Source: an uncultured Ruegeria sp.
GTDB taxonomy: Bacteria; Pseudomonadota; Alphaproteobacteria; Rhodobacterales; Rhodobacteraceae
Assembly: GCF_947504215.1 (NCBI RefSeq)
Contig: NZ_CANNGO010000001.1
Location: 372,001 to 436,000 of the forward strand
Reading direction: 5' to 3'
DNA: 64,000 nucleotides
Part shown: positions 36,563-46,245 of the stretch, piece after piece
How positions within the stretch are numbered: the first letter of the stretch is position 1
Layout of the letters: each line of letters begins with the position of its first letter
Notes under the pieces: generated by a model
Seen by the model: the letters and a program-made list of their open reading frames with translations, nothing else
Databases searched by the model: none
Told to the model about the DNA's origin: nothing
Program-made: the position numbers and the translations under genes

Positions 36563-37726
36563 TTACACCAAAGCAGCGTTTTGCGCCAATTTGCCCTCGG
36601 TCTCGCGCCGAATTGCAGCCTGATACCATGTGCTCAAAAGCGCGACGTAGCCCGCCAAATTGGTCGAGGTCAGCGTTGCTGCAGCGTGCGTTGGGCCACG
36701 GAGGCCACGTTCAACCGCAAGCGTGCCATAAAGCTCAATCACTCTCTGGATCAATGTTGGCGCGGCATAAGCAAGCGACAGATGCTCCGGCTCCCAGACC
36801 GTATTGAAGTATAGGACCGCGCCAAGTTCATCGGCAAACTCCAACAGATCAACCAGCTCCTGCCAGTTGACGGTCATAATGCAGGCCGAAATCCCGATTG
36901 GTCGGTTGTTTTGGTGCGAATAGTCGGCTAGCCAGCGTGTGTTTGCCATCACAGTGTCAAAGTCGGCATTGCGACGGATCGAGCAATAAGTGTCGCGCCG
37001 AACACTGTCGAGCGAGATGCCGATATGCACGTTGCCGCGTTCCAAAACTGAACGGGCTTGATCCGGAAGGATTGACGCATTGGTCTGTATAGTGATTTCG
37101 CAATCCGGGTTCAGGGCGATGAGCCGTTCCCAGATCAGGTAATACAGCCGCATGACGAAAGGTTCGCCGCCATAAAATGTCGTGCCCTCAAGATGGGGGA
37201 TGAACTCTTCCAGTTCGTCGACAAAAGACTGGCCATAAGCTTGCGGCAAGGCGGGGCGTCTTTCGCGGAACCGGCGGATCCGCGAAGAAAGCTCTCCGTT
37301 GCACATGATGCATTCCAGATTGCAGGCATTATGCAACTCGAAAGACAGCGAAGTTGGATGATCCGGATTTGGCGTCCAGCGGTCGAAATGCTGTGCGACA
37401 ACGGCTCCGAAATTTCCGGTTTCGATTTGCGACCCGCACCCGTTGCACGCGCCGCCAAGATCGTCCGCCGCGATGCGTTTGCACAGGGTTTGGCGCGCAC
37501 GGCCCTCCCAAATCTCGCGGATTGATTGGGTCGGGTAATACCCTAGAGATTCGCGATTGTAGCAGCAGCTTGATACGTTGCCGTCAGTGCCGAAATACAG
37601 GCTTGTTGACGGGCTGTAACACAGCAGAGGCCGAGGTCCAGAGCGGCGCTGCTGGTTATAAAGATAGTTCTGGATCGGGTTCACGACGTCCCCCCGCAAA
37701 ACTCTTTCTTGGTCATATCTTATCAC
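36563..37726 (-). CDS. Radical SAM enzyme with N-terminal SPASM/Twitch-like cysteines
   Basis: A 387-residue protein. The radical SAM cluster motif is Cys135-x3-Cys139-x2-Cys142 (CNLECIMC), followed by YGGEPF (the GGE SAM-binding motif). Ahead of the core are Cys36, Cys54, Cys55, Cys82, Cys94 and Cys97, in a pattern like a SPASM/Twitch domain (TDGNVSSCC, SIREIWEGR, CNGC), probably for an auxiliary Fe-S cluster. In most SPASM enzymes this region comes after the core. Such enzymes often modify peptides or sugars. The GTG at 37726 gives the longest form; a GTG at 37684 with GGGGG 6 bases upstream is an alternative. It is co-directional with the gene at 35717. The substrate is unknown. Confidence 0.85.
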   Translation of the reverse strand: MIRYDQERVLRGDVVNPIQNYLYNQQRRSGPRPLLCYSPSTSLYFGTDGNVSSCCYNRESLGYYPTQSIREIWEGRARQTLCKRIAADDLGGACNGCGSQIETGNFGAVVAQHFDRWTPNPDHPTSLSFELHNACNLECIMCNGELSSRIRRFRERRPALPQAYGQSFVDELEEFIPHLEGTTFYGGEPFVMRLYYLIWERLIALNPDCEITIQTNASILPDQARSVLERGNVHIGISLDSVRRDTYCSIRRNADFDTVMANTRWLADYSHQNNRPIGISACIMTVNWQELVDLLEFADELGAVLYFNTVWEPEHLSLAYAAPTLIQRVIELYGTLAVERGLRGPTHAAATLTSTNLAGYVALLSTWYQAAIRRETEGKLAQNAALV

Positions 37727-38130
37727 AAATCTTGTTCGGTGAGTCTGAAATGAGCGAAAGCTCGCGGCGTCTGCATTTCTGCTTGGGCGCTACGCCCACC
37801 CCGTATGACGACCTTTAGCCCTGACACATCCGTCCCAACGACAAGAACACCGGCATCTGATGTTTTTTTTCGTATGTTTTCGTGAGAACTAGTTCGTACG
37901 CCACTCCTTGCCATTCGTTGGGTTCTATTTGCGCCGAATTTGAACTCCGATTTATGCTCTTTCGGCTTTTACAGATATGTCACGCCCAGATACTCCAACG
38001 CGCAGCAAATGTCGGAAAGCAACGAGTTCGCGTTGACATCTGTTCGCTCTAAAACAACAGCAGCAGAACTTTTTACCCTAGTTCAATGCGCTCTTTGTCT
38101 GTTTGCGGAACAAGTGCCAGGCGTGTGACG
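37727..38130. other. Intergenic region between radical SAM gene and second TRAP operon
   Basis: About 400 bases, with no convincing gene. It must contain the promoter for the leftward radical SAM gene. A run of eight T occurs near 37861. The end of the TRAP operon also lies here, but no strong hairpin with a T run is visible for it. Confidence 0.4.
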
Positions 38131-39444
38131 TCAACCTCCGGGCCCCTGACGTAAGTTGTCAGGCAACCACGTGGCCAGTTCCGGGAACCAGATCAGCACG
38201 AATACCATCAAAACCATGATCAGGAACATCGGGATGGCAGCGCGCGCGATGTAACTCATTTCGTGGTTCGTCATACCTTGCATCACGAACAGGTTGAACC
38301 CGATCGGCGGCGTGATCTGCGCCATCTCGACGACAACCACGATGAAGATGCCAAACCATATCAGGTCAATCCCGGCGTCACGGATCATCGGCTCGACAAC
38401 TGCCATGGTCAGCACAACCGAGGATATCCCGTCAAGAAAACAGCCCAGAATGATGTAGAAGACCAGAAGCACCATCAACAGTTCGAACCGGGTCAACTCC
38501 CAGCCAGCGATCAGATCCGCCAGCCCGCGTGGCAGACCGGTAAATCCCATGGACAACGACAAGAACGCGGCCCCGGCCAAGATCAATGCAATCATGGCGC
38601 TGGTGCGTGTCGCTCCCATCAGGCTTTCGGTGAACGTTTTCCAGTTCAACGATCCTTGACCTGTCGCCAGTAACAACCCCCCGATCACACCAAAAGCAGC
38701 CGCTTCGGTTGCGGTGGCATAGCCCAGGTACATCGATCCAATAACCACTGTGATCAGCAAAATCACAGGCAACAGAAAACGGGAATTCCTGACCTTTTCT
38801 GAAAAACTTAGTTTGCTTTCATCGTTCGGGTTCCAGTCTTTACCCACCTTCGAATAGATCGCGACATAGCCCATGAACATGGTTGCCAGCACAAGCCCCG
38901 GCAGAATGCCTGCAAAGAACAGTTTGGTGATCGATTCATTGATCGTCACACCATAAACGATCAGCGTCAGCGAAGGCGGGATCATAAGCCCCAAAGTCGC
39001 CGCCCCAGTCAGCGTCCCGATGATCATCTTCTCGGGGTAATTGCGCTTTCTCAGCTCTGGGATCGACATTTTCCCAACTGTGGTCAAAGTGGCAGCAGAG
39101 GACCCCGAAACAGCGGCAAAGACCGTACAGCCCACGATATTGGTGTGCACCAACCCACCGGGCATAGGGGCCATCCAAGGGGACAGCCCTTTGAACATAT
39201 CTTCGGATAATCGTGTTCGGTACAGGATCTCGCCCATCCAGATGAACATTGGCAGCGCTGTCAGCGTCCACGAGGACGAGGCGGACCAAATGGTGGTGAT
39301 CATCACGTCACCAACCGGTCGGGTAGTGAACAGCTCCATTCCGACCCACGCGACGCCCATCAGAGCAAGTCCAACCCATACGCCGGACCCAAGCAGCGTA
39401 AAAAGGACAAAAAGAAACAGGATGATGACAGATACGTTCTCCAT
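38131..39444 (-). CDS. dctM: TRAP transporter large permease (DctM family)
   Basis: A 437-residue protein with about 12 membrane helices. Family-like stretches are FAAVSGSSAATLTTVGKMSIPELRKRNYP and ITPPIGFNLFVMQGM. The start MENVSVIILF was preferred over an upstream extension lying in the dctQ gene. It is the last gene of the operon that runs MLE-type enzyme, DadA-like oxidoreductase, dctP, dctQ, dctM. Confidence 0.92.
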   Translation of the reverse strand: MENVSVIILFLFVLFTLLGSGVWVGLALMGVAWVGMELFTTRPVGDVMITTIWSASSSWTLTALPMFIWMGEILYRTRLSEDMFKGLSPWMAPMPGGLVHTNIVGCTVFAAVSGSSAATLTTVGKMSIPELRKRNYPEKMIIGTLTGAATLGLMIPPSLTLIVYGVTINESITKLFFAGILPGLVLATMFMGYVAIYSKVGKDWNPNDESKLSFSEKVRNSRFLLPVILLITVVIGSMYLGYATATEAAAFGVIGGLLLATGQGSLNWKTFTESLMGATRTSAMIALILAGAAFLSLSMGFTGLPRGLADLIAGWELTRFELLMVLLVFYIILGCFLDGISSVVLTMAVVEPMIRDAGIDLIWFGIFIVVVVEMAQITPPIGFNLFVMQGMTNHEMSYIARAAIPMFLIMVLMVFVLIWFPELATWLPDNLRQGPGG

Positions 39445-39448
39445 ATCC

Positions 39449-39982
39449 CTATTCTCCGTGGCTTTGATCGGCCAGATCACGGACGATGCGGTGATCGCCC
39501 CGGAACAGCACATGGATCAGATGATCTGTCAGGGCGATGGCGAGGATGATCGCCCCGATCAGCATGGTTGACTGCGGTATCCACAGCGCAGTTTTGTCCT
39601 GACCCTGACTGATATCGTTGAACTTCCAGCTCCAGTAGACAAAGCGATAGGCGTACCAGCAAAAGTACCACATCACTGCTGCGCCGATGGTAAAGCACCA
39701 GATTTCAAGGAGACGGCGCACCCCGTCCGGGACAGAGTTCAACAGGATTGACACCCGAATATGGCTGCCGCGATTCAACGCATTGGCGAAGGCAAGGAAC
39801 GACGCCGCCGCCATCGCATATCCGGCATAATCCGGAGCGCCTGGAAATACTTCCCCGGTCCAGCGGGCTAACATCTGAACGACGATGAGCAACAATATGG
39901 CAATCAGGCTGAGCGCTGCCAGCACACCCGCCGCCAAATAGATGAAATCCAGTACGGACCGAAGCCCTCGCAATACCGCCAT
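39449..39982 (-). CDS. dctQ: TRAP transporter small permease (DctQ family)
   Basis: A 177-residue protein with four hydrophobic helices and the stretch GAPDYAGYAMAAASFLAFANALNRGSHIRVSI, a DctQ pattern in which the second helix is followed by a conserved HIRV. It lies 4 bases before the dctM start and 69 bases after the dctP stop. Confidence 0.91.
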   Translation of the reverse strand: MAVLRGLRSVLDFIYLAAGVLAALSLIAILLLIVVQMLARWTGEVFPGAPDYAGYAMAAASFLAFANALNRGSHIRVSILLNSVPDGVRRLLEIWCFTIGAAVMWYFCWYAYRFVYWSWKFNDISQGQDKTALWIPQSTMLIGAIILAIALTDHLIHVLFRGDHRIVRDLADQSHGE

Positions 39983-39987
39983 ACCGT

Positions 39988-40019
39988 CCCCGCTGTGGTT
40001 CGTTTTGAGTGACAGCGGG
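39988..40019 (-). promoter_or_regulatory. Intercistronic stem-loop between second dctP and dctQ
   Basis: CCCGCTGT (39988-39995) pairs perfectly with ACAGCGGG (40012-40019). A competing GCGGGC/GCCCGC pair spans 40015-40041. This is the same position in the operon as the stem-loop at 3622, after the binding-protein gene, and suggests uneven expression of dctP and the permease genes. Confidence 0.55.
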
Positions 40020-40051
40020 CAGAGGGTTGGCCCCCGCCCGCCTTATGATGA

Positions 40052-41029
40052 TTACTGCGACGAGCTGAATGCATCGACGATGGCTTTGCCCTCGTCCCCT
40101 GCCGCTTCAAGCCATTCGTTTGTCATCGTCACGCCGATTTCTTTCAGCTCTCCCACCATCTGGTCAGAAGCCGGACCAACGGTCATTCCGCCATCGCGTA
40201 GACCTTGCAGAGTAAACCCTGTGTATTCTTTGGCACGCCAGTTACCGGCGTATTCAGCCAGCGACGCACAAGCCTGAATGACGTTTTTATTGGCGTCAGA
40301 CACGCCGGCCCAAACTTCCGAGTTAACCATGACGTAGTTTCGCGGCAACCACGCGTCTACTTCATAAAAATAACTCAGGCTCTCCCAAACCTTACGGTCA
40401 TAACCGGTCGATCCGGATGACACCATGGACTCAGCAACGCCAGTCGCAAAAGCCTGACTGATTTCGGCAGCTTCGATGGTAACCGGCAGCATTCCCGTCA
40501 GTTCGGCCAGTCGGGATGTGGCGTTGTTGTACGAGCGGAATTTGATGCCTGCCATATCCGCGACCGAGTTTACCTCGTTCTTGAAATACAGACCCTGTGG
40601 TGGCCACGGCACGGCGTAAAGCAGTGTCAGGTTCTGCTCGGCCAAAAGCTTTTCGATAGACGGCTTGGCAGCGTCCCAGAGTTTCGCGCTGTCGTCAAAC
40701 GAAGTGGCGAGGAACGGAATAGAATCGAACCCAAACAGCGCATTTTCATTTTGGTGGCCGGAAAGAAGACGTTCGCCGATTGGCGCCTGCCCGGTTTGGA
40801 TTGCGCGCTTGATGTCACCACCTTTGAACAGCGATCCCGAGGGGTGGGTGACGATTTCGATCTCACCGCCTGTCCCGGTAGTGACGCATTTGGCGAATTC
40901 CGCACCTGTTGCCGAATGGAAATTCGATGCCGAATAAGCCATCGGCATGTCCCATTTCTCGGCCAGTGCTGGTGCCACGGTGGCGGCGGTCAAAGCAGTC
41001 GCTGCCAGTAGGTTGGTTAGATTTTTCAT
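40052..41029 (-). CDS. dctP: TRAP transporter substrate-binding protein (DctP family)
   Basis: A 325-residue periplasmic protein. The Sec signal peptide is MKNLTNLLAATALTAATVAPALA. DctP motifs include AGIKFRSYNNATSRLAELTG and EISQAFATGVAESMVSS, the region that usually holds the Arg that binds the substrate carboxylate. GGGAG lies 7-8 bases before the chosen ATG. It probably binds an amino acid or organic acid used by the DadA-like and enolase-type enzymes of the same operon. Confidence 0.91.
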   Translation of the reverse strand: MKNLTNLLAATALTAATVAPALAEKWDMPMAYSASNFHSATGAEFAKCVTTGTGGEIEIVTHPSGSLFKGGDIKRAIQTGQAPIGERLLSGHQNENALFGFDSIPFLATSFDDSAKLWDAAKPSIEKLLAEQNLTLLYAVPWPPQGLYFKNEVNSVADMAGIKFRSYNNATSRLAELTGMLPVTIEAAEISQAFATGVAESMVSSGSTGYDRKVWESLSYFYEVDAWLPRNYVMVNSEVWAGVSDANKNVIQACASLAEYAGNWRAKEYTGFTLQGLRDGGMTVGPASDQMVGELKEIGVTMTNEWLEAAGDEGKAIVDAFSSSQ

Positions 41030-41080
41030 CGTTTTCTCCCTATTGAGTACTAAAGTGTCGGTGTTTTTCACCGGTCTGTC

Positions 41081-42331
41081 TTATGTTGTGAAACGCGAAG
41101 GCGCATAGACGCTCATATCCGTGTTCGGGGTTCTGCCCGCAATCATTTGCGCCAACAGGCGTCCAGTCTTTGGCCCGCCCGTCAGGCCAACATGATGATG
41201 TCCAAAGCCCATATAGGCCCCTTTGATACCCGGTACGTCGCCAATGATCGGGATCGAGTCAGCCGGAGCGGGTCTGTGCCCCATCCATTCCACTTCCTCC
41301 TTCCATGTCACGCCGGGAAACGCGGCCCGGGCATTTTTTCGCATCAGGTCAAACGGTGCGCGTGATGGCGCCGCATCTAGACCGCCGAATTCAACGATTC
41401 CTGCCAGCCGAATGCGTCCGTCCATTGGCGTCGCCACAAACTTGCCCGCGGCCACCATAACCGGACTACGCGGCATGGCAGAAGGCTCTACCAATTCAAT
41501 ATGATAACCGCGTTCGCTTTCCAGAGGAACTGAAACTCCTAGTCGCTTGGCCAGTGGGCCAGACCAGACCCCCGCCGTCACGATGGCCGTGTCACACGCG
41601 ATCGTTTCCCCACCGGCTCGCACGCCAGCGACTTGTCCGTTTTCACGAACGACGTCTTCGACATTGGCCCGCATGATCTTGCCACCGTTTGCTTCCACAT
41701 GCGCGGCGAGATCTTTAACGTAGCGCCCCGGATCGGTGATGTGTCCGTGATCCGCCAGCTTTGCGGCGAAACCGATATCTTCGCTAAAGACAGGATCGTA
41801 GGCTTGAAAGGCCTTGCCCTCCAGCTCTTCCCAGTGGAAGCCATGCTTGCGCCGGATTTCCCATCCAAAGGCATCGCCTTCGAAATGGGCCCGGTTTTCA
41901 TACAAGAACAGATAGTCCGACGGAACGATCCACCTTTCGGCGATCGTGCCTTCGGCCAGCGCTTTGTGGTCGTTCAGGCTGTCTCCGATGATGGGCGTCA
42001 GGGCGGATGCGATGCGGTCAACGTCTGAAGCGTTGGCATGGCGCAGGTAGCGCATTAACCAAGGGACCAGCTTCGGCAAATACCCCCATTTCAGAAACAA
42101 TGGCTGCGACGGGCTGAGGAGCATTTTCGGGGCTTTCTTCAAAAGACCCGGAACAGTCACCGGCACGATCGAACACGACGCCAACACCCCGCCATTCCCG
42201 TGCGAGGTACCCTCGCCCGGGCCTTCCTTGTCGATCAGGACTACATCATGGCCATCCCGTTGCAGCCAAACGGCAGCAGAAACACCGACAATTCCTGCGC
42301 CGATGATAGCGATTGTTTTGGATTCACTCAT
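41081..42331 (-). CDS. dadA: FAD-dependent oxidoreductase, D-amino-acid dehydrogenase (DadA) family
   Basis: A 416-residue protein of the DAO/DadA family. The N-terminal FAD motif is [28 protein letters not shown], and [10 protein letters not shown] follows as in DadA. The C-terminal portion has [18 protein letters not shown] and [22 protein letters not shown]. Such enzymes oxidise D-amino acids, or related imino acids, to 2-oxo acids at the membrane. The ATG overlaps the stop of the upstream enolase-type gene by 4 bases (ATGA), so the two steps are probably linked. The exact substrate is not known. Confidence 0.88.
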   Translation of the reverse strand: MSESKTIAIIGAGIVGVSAAVWLQRDGHDVVLIDKEGPGEGTSHGNGGVLASCSIVPVTVPGLLKKAPKMLLSPSQPLFLKWGYLPKLVPWLMRYLRHANASDVDRIASALTPIIGDSLNDHKALAEGTIAERWIVPSDYLFLYENRAHFEGDAFGWEIRRKHGFHWEELEGKAFQAYDPVFSEDIGFAAKLADHGHITDPGRYVKDLAAHVEANGGKIMRANVEDVVRENGQVAGVRAGGETIACDTAIVTAGVWSGPLAKRLGVSVPLESERGYHIELVEPSAMPRSPVMVAAGKFVATPMDGRIRLAGIVEFGGLDAAPSRAPFDLMRKNARAAFPGVTWKEEVEWMGHRPAPADSIPIIGDVPGIKGAYMGFGHHHVGLTGGPKTGRLLAQMIAGRTPNTDMSVYAPSRFTT

Positions 42332-43461
42332 GCCGCCACCGCCTTGGCCACGGCATAGTGGTCAAGCTTTGTGACGTCTGGCTTGCCCCCCAGCCCTGGC
42401 CCATCAGGGACAACGACATGACCATTTCTTACATCGAATGGTTCCTCCAGAATATCCTCTCTCAGAAAGTACGAAGCCTGATAGAACTCACAGCCCAGTG
42501 TGATTTCAGGCGTTGCGGCGATCATGTGAGTGCCGGCCAAATGCGCCAATCCAGCCTCGAACATATCGCCACCATAGGCGCTAAGACCATGCGCCGCGGC
42601 GATGCGGGCAACTGTTTGACCACGTGTCAGACCTGCGGATTTCATTATCTTGACAGAGACACCGTCACAAATGCCGTCTCGGGATGCACGTTCCATGTCT
42701 TCAGGACCAAAGACGCTTTCGTCAGCCAACAGAGGCACGTCGATCATCTGACGTAGCTTTGCCATCAGGTCATAGTGATGAGCCCGTACAGGTTGCTCGA
42801 TGAAATCGGGATGGAACTGCGCAACGTCCCGCACTTGTGCTGGTGCGTCTTCAATGGCAAGCCCTTGGTTATAGTCCACGCGGACAGAAAAATCAGGATA
42901 GTTTCGGGCCAGGTTTTCTAGGCGCATGATGTCAAAGGCATGATCTTTGAACCCGGTCTTTAGCTTGACGATCCGGACGCCATCGTCCCGCAACCGTGCC
43001 AACAGTTCGATGTCCTGAGTAAAGTCAGGATTGGCGATCGAACAGCTTAGCGGGATGGTTCCACGGTACTTGCCACCCAGAAGCGACCAGACCGGCACCG
43101 CGCTGATCCTACCAGCTAAATCCAGCAAAGCAGTTTCCAAAGCGGCTTTGGCCTCGGTGCAATGGGCGACCACATAGGCGGCACGCGCCATGATCGCCGC
43201 CCGATCCCCGACTTTCGCACCGACGACAAAAGGCCGCAGATACCGGTCGAGTGCGGCATAAGTTGCTTCTGGCGTGCCTGTGAACACCGACCAGGGCGAG
43301 GCCTCGCCAAATCCTTCACTGCCATCTTCCGACCTCAGGCGCAGGATCACGACCTCACAAACACCTTCGACAGACCCGATACCGTGATCTCGGCGGGACG
43401 TTACTGGAAGTTCCAGATGCCACAGGTCGTATCCGGTTATTGTTTGCGTCAGATCGCCCAT
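42328..43461 (-). CDS. Enolase-superfamily enzyme, MLE subgroup
   Basis: A 377-residue protein of the mandelate racemase/muconate lactonising family. The KxK motif (VKLKTGF), metal ligands (RVDYNQG, DFIEQPV, LADESVF) and the opposite-face Lys (SVKIMKSAG) match the MLE subgroup, which includes cycloisomerases, dipeptide epimerases, N-acylamino acid racemases, hydroxyproline betaine epimerase, and cis-3-hydroxyproline dehydratase. The partnership with a DadA-like enzyme favours an amino-acid or imino-acid epimerase or dehydratase over an aromatic pathway. A strong GGGAGGAAG precedes the ATG at 43461, so the 14-residue longer frame was not used. Confidence 0.87.
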   Translation of the reverse strand: MGDLTQTITGYDLWHLELPVTSRRDHGIGSVEGVCEVVILRLRSEDGSEGFGEASPWSVFTGTPEATYAALDRYLRPFVVGAKVGDRAAIMARAAYVVAHCTEAKAALETALLDLAGRISAVPVWSLLGGKYRGTIPLSCSIANPDFTQDIELLARLRDDGVRIVKLKTGFKDHAFDIMRLENLARNYPDFSVRVDYNQGLAIEDAPAQVRDVAQFHPDFIEQPVRAHHYDLMAKLRQMIDVPLLADESVFGPEDMERASRDGICDGVSVKIMKSAGLTRGQTVARIAAAHGLSAYGGDMFEAGLAHLAGTHMIAATPEITLGCEFYQASYFLREDILEEPFDVRNGHVVVPDGPGLGGKPDVTKLDHYAVAKAVAA

Positions 43462-43509
43462 TCTTCCTCCCAGCGGTAGAAAGCAGCCTGCCTTGACGTC
43501 CATATCATT

Positions 43510-43528
43510 TCAAATACTATATTTTTGA
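43510..43528. promoter_or_regulatory. Candidate LysR-type operator
   Basis: TCAAA-N9-TTTGA is a 5-bp dyad in the AT-rich gap between the divergent MLE-type and LysR genes. Its position and spacing fit a LysR-type binding site (T-N11-A class). The dyad is seen; the binding is inferred. Confidence 0.45.
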
Positions 43529-43559
43529 TACTTCATCAGAAAAAGTGATGGGATAAACA

Positions 43560-44480
43560 GTGTCTCTAAGGTTTCGGCAGCTGCAGGCTTTTCACGCGAT
43601 CATGGAAACCGGAACCGTGACCGGTGCGGCGTCTGTGCTGGGCATCTCGCAGCCGGGCATCAGCAACCTGCTTGCACAGCTGGAACGCGAAGCCCGCCTG
43701 CCCTTGTTTGAGCGGAACAAGGGGCGTCTATTGCCGACCCCCGAGGCAGAACTATTATACCGGGAAGTAGATACGGTCGTTCGGGGTCTCGATCATGTGG
43801 CACAAGCCGTGTCAGACTTGCAGAACAAACACCCCGGACAGTTGCAGGTCGCCTCACCACATCTTCTGTCCTTCGGTTTCATGCCGCGAGAGATTGCCCG
43901 CTTTGCCAAATCACGGCCGAACCTGTCCGTCAGTTTCCAATCTCAGTATTCCTCGAAAATTCAGGAATGGGTGACCTCTGGTCTGTTCGAGATCGGCATA
44001 ATCGAAATGCCTGTTCTTCACGACACCCTGAACTATCAGGTTTTTCAATTCGAAACCCTTGCGACCTTTCCGGAAGACAGTCCCTTGGCCGCCTATGATA
44101 TCCTGACCCCTGAAACACTCGAGGACGAGCCCTTTATCGTCATGGGTCCCGAACATCAGACCCACCTCAAAACACGCGACATCTTTACGACGGCAGGGCG
44201 CACGTGGCGGACACAGATACACACGCATCTGTCCGAAAACCTCCTGAGCTTTGTCAAGCAAGGCATGGGTGTCGCGATGATTGATCCATTTACCGTCGCG
44301 TTCGACGGCGAAAGCGGGTATCAAACCCGACCGTTCCGACCGGCCGTGATGCTGGATCTGGCGATAATCACGGCAAAAGGACGCCCGTTGTCCGCCATCG
44401 CTCAGGAATTTCTGGCACAGTTGGTCCCGTCAATCGAGTCTTATGCTACCCATTCCGAAACCGGCGCCGCCGCTTCGTGA
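43560..44480 (+). CDS. LysR-family transcriptional regulator
   Basis: A 306-residue LysR protein with an N-terminal winged helix (RQLQAFHAIMETGTVTGAASVLGISQPGISNLLAQLE) and a periplasmic-binding-like effector domain. The start is GTG with GGGA upstream. Divergent from the MLE-dadA-TRAP operon, it is the probable activator of that operon. Its 3' end overlaps the end of the convergent ThDP-enzyme gene by 40 bases. Confidence 0.92.
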   Translation: MSLRFRQLQAFHAIMETGTVTGAASVLGISQPGISNLLAQLEREARLPLFERNKGRLLPTPEAELLYREVDTVVRGLDHVAQAVSDLQNKHPGQLQVASPHLLSFGFMPREIARFAKSRPNLSVSFQSQYSSKIQEWVTSGLFEIGIIEMPVLHDTLNYQVFQFETLATFPEDSPLAAYDILTPETLEDEPFIVMGPEHQTHLKTRDIFTTAGRTWRTQIHTHLSENLLSFVKQGMGVAMIDPFTVAFDGESGYQTRPFRPAVMLDLAIITAKGRPLSAIAQEFLAQLVPSIESYATHSETGAAAS

Positions 44481-46135
44481 AGCGGTTGAGAATGGATGTC
44501 GACCAGTGTCGGCCCGTCATGTTCCAGCGCCTGCTTCAGAACACCGCGTAAGTCTTCGGGGTCTTTCACCGTCCAGGATTTGACACCAAAGGCCGATGCA
44601 ACTGCCGCATGATCGGTTCGATTGAAATCAACGTTGTAATAGCGCTGACCAAAGCCGGCATTCTGACCGGCCTTGATCCAGCCAAACACCGAGTTTGAGA
44701 AGACGATCGAGGTGATTGGCATGTTGTGCCGCACCATCGTTTCAAACTCACCGCAGGCGAAGCCAAAGGATCCATCACCCATCACCGCCAACGTTTTGAC
44801 CGAAGGCCGTCCGACATGCGCGCCCATCGCAGCCCCCAACGAATAGCCTAGCGCGCCATGCGCGCGATTGGTGATGAAATGCCTCCCCGGCCTCTGCCAG
44901 CGATAATGCGCACTGAAGTAAGGGCACGGTGTTCCGGGATCGGCGACGACAATCGCATCATCATCCAATACTTCCATTAGATCCGCCATTACGCGTTCGG
45001 GCCGGATGGGTGTATCCCGACTGGCTGCGAGTGGGGCAAAAGCCGCCATCTTGGCCTTCCACGCAGCAGAGGCTTTGGCTGCTCCGCCCAAACCGGACAG
45101 ATCCTTGCGCACTTCCAAAGCGCGTGCCAAAGCCTCCAACGCCAGTCGTGCGTCGGCGCAGATCGCAACCTCGGTCTGATAATTCGCCCCGATCACCATC
45201 GGATCGCTATCTATATGAATGATTGTGGCGCCCCGCCCCGGGCTTCTCCAACGCTCGGTGGTGACAGATCCGGCGCGGCAGCCGATGAACAACACGACAT
45301 CGGCTTGATCAACAACTTCGCGGGTTGCGGCCACGCCACCGTTTGATCCAACGACGCCCAAGGCCAGTGGATCGGTTTCGGCAATTGACCCCTGCCCCGA
45401 CACCGTCGTGGCAACAGGCATGTCTAACAGGCTCGCAACACGGCGCAGTGCGTCCTCCGCACCGGACAGAACCGGCCCGCCGCCGCATATCGCGACCGCA
45501 GATTTGGCCCGCGCCAGGATATCAGCTGCCGCCTCAACAGCGTCTGGGTCAGGCCCCGCACGCTCGGCTGGGTAGCTGCGATGGCGCGCATCTGCCCAGA
45601 TATCGGCCTCGTCCACTGGGGCTTTCTGTGTGTCAAACGGCAAAGCCAAATGTGTCGCGCCAGGTGTTCCGGTTGTCATCGCCCGAAATGCAGTCCGCAC
45701 CATCGCAGGCAGACGCGCGGCATCGTCCAATGACGCATTCCACTTTGCCAGCGGCTTGAATAGCGCGGCCTGGTCAAGTTCGGTCAAAGGGTATTTCCCG
45801 CGGCTGGTTGTCGCCACATCAGAGGTAATCGCAAGAATTGGCACCGAGCTTTCATTGGCTTCGATAACCCCCGGAAGGATATAAGTCGCCCCACCTCCTG
45901 ACGGCCCTTCGCAAACGCCTGGCTTGCCGGTAACGCGGGCATATCCATCTGCCATATAGGCAGCATGGCGTTCATCCCGGGTCAGAATGTGTTGAATTCC
46001 ATGATCAATCTGTGCCAGCGCATCATAGAACGGCAATGTCGTATCACCGCAAAGACCAAACATATGTTCCACGCCGTGCGCTTCCAGCATGCGCACCAAA
46101 GCCTCAGCACCCGTCAGATAGTTGGTCCCCGTCAT
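44441..46135 (-). CDS. Thiamine-diphosphate-dependent enzyme (acetolactate synthase/benzoylformate decarboxylase family)
   Basis: A 564-residue ThDP enzyme. The N-terminal Pyr domain has the activating Glu in LTRDERHAAYMADGYAR. A central domain follows (CGGGPVLSGAEDALRR). The C-terminal PP domain has the diphosphate motif GDGSFGFACGEFETMVRHN with Asn/Ser near the end. The start MTGTNYLTGAEALV matches where the family normally begins; a 27-residue upstream extension was rejected. Possible reactions are decarboxylation or carboligation of a 2-oxo acid, for example one formed by the DadA-like enzyme. The gene is divergent from a GntR regulator with an operator-like dyad between them. Confidence 0.87.
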   Translation of the reverse strand: MTGTNYLTGAEALVRMLEAHGVEHMFGLCGDTTLPFYDALAQIDHGIQHILTRDERHAAYMADGYARVTGKPGVCEGPSGGGATYILPGVIEANESSVPILAITSDVATTSRGKYPLTELDQAALFKPLAKWNASLDDAARLPAMVRTAFRAMTTGTPGATHLALPFDTQKAPVDEADIWADARHRSYPAERAGPDPDAVEAAADILARAKSAVAICGGGPVLSGAEDALRRVASLLDMPVATTVSGQGSIAETDPLALGVVGSNGGVAATREVVDQADVVLFIGCRAGSVTTERWRSPGRGATIIHIDSDPMVIGANYQTEVAICADARLALEALARALEVRKDLSGLGGAAKASAAWKAKMAAFAPLAASRDTPIRPERVMADLMEVLDDDAIVVADPGTPCPYFSAHYRWQRPGRHFITNRAHGALGYSLGAAMGAHVGRPSVKTLAVMGDGSFGFACGEFETMVRHNMPITSIVFSNSVFGWIKAGQNAGFGQRYYNVDFNRTDHAAVASAFGVKSWTVKDPEDLRGVLKQALEHDGPTLVDIHSQPLHEAAAPVSEWVA

Positions 46136-46172
46136 AGCCTGCGATTCCCTTTGCAATAATTGCACGCAGATC

Positions 46173-46190
46173 TGTATACAGTTTTGTATA
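46173..46190. promoter_or_regulatory. Candidate GntR-family operator
   Basis: TGTATACA (46173-46180) is a perfect palindrome and is followed after 3 bases by TTGTATA. Sites of the form TTGTATACAA are typical for FCD-type GntR regulators. It lies in the gap between the divergent ThDP-enzyme and GntR genes. Confidence 0.6.
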
Positions 46191-46245
46191 TTGATTTCAA
46201 GCTTGAGCTGTGGCACCTGTACTTTGACTGAAACAGGCGGGTTCT

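Noticed and set aside
42313-42756. Rightward open frame of 147 codons opposite the MLE-type gene
   Set aside because: It lies wholly antisense to a gene with clear catalytic motifs and shows no family features.
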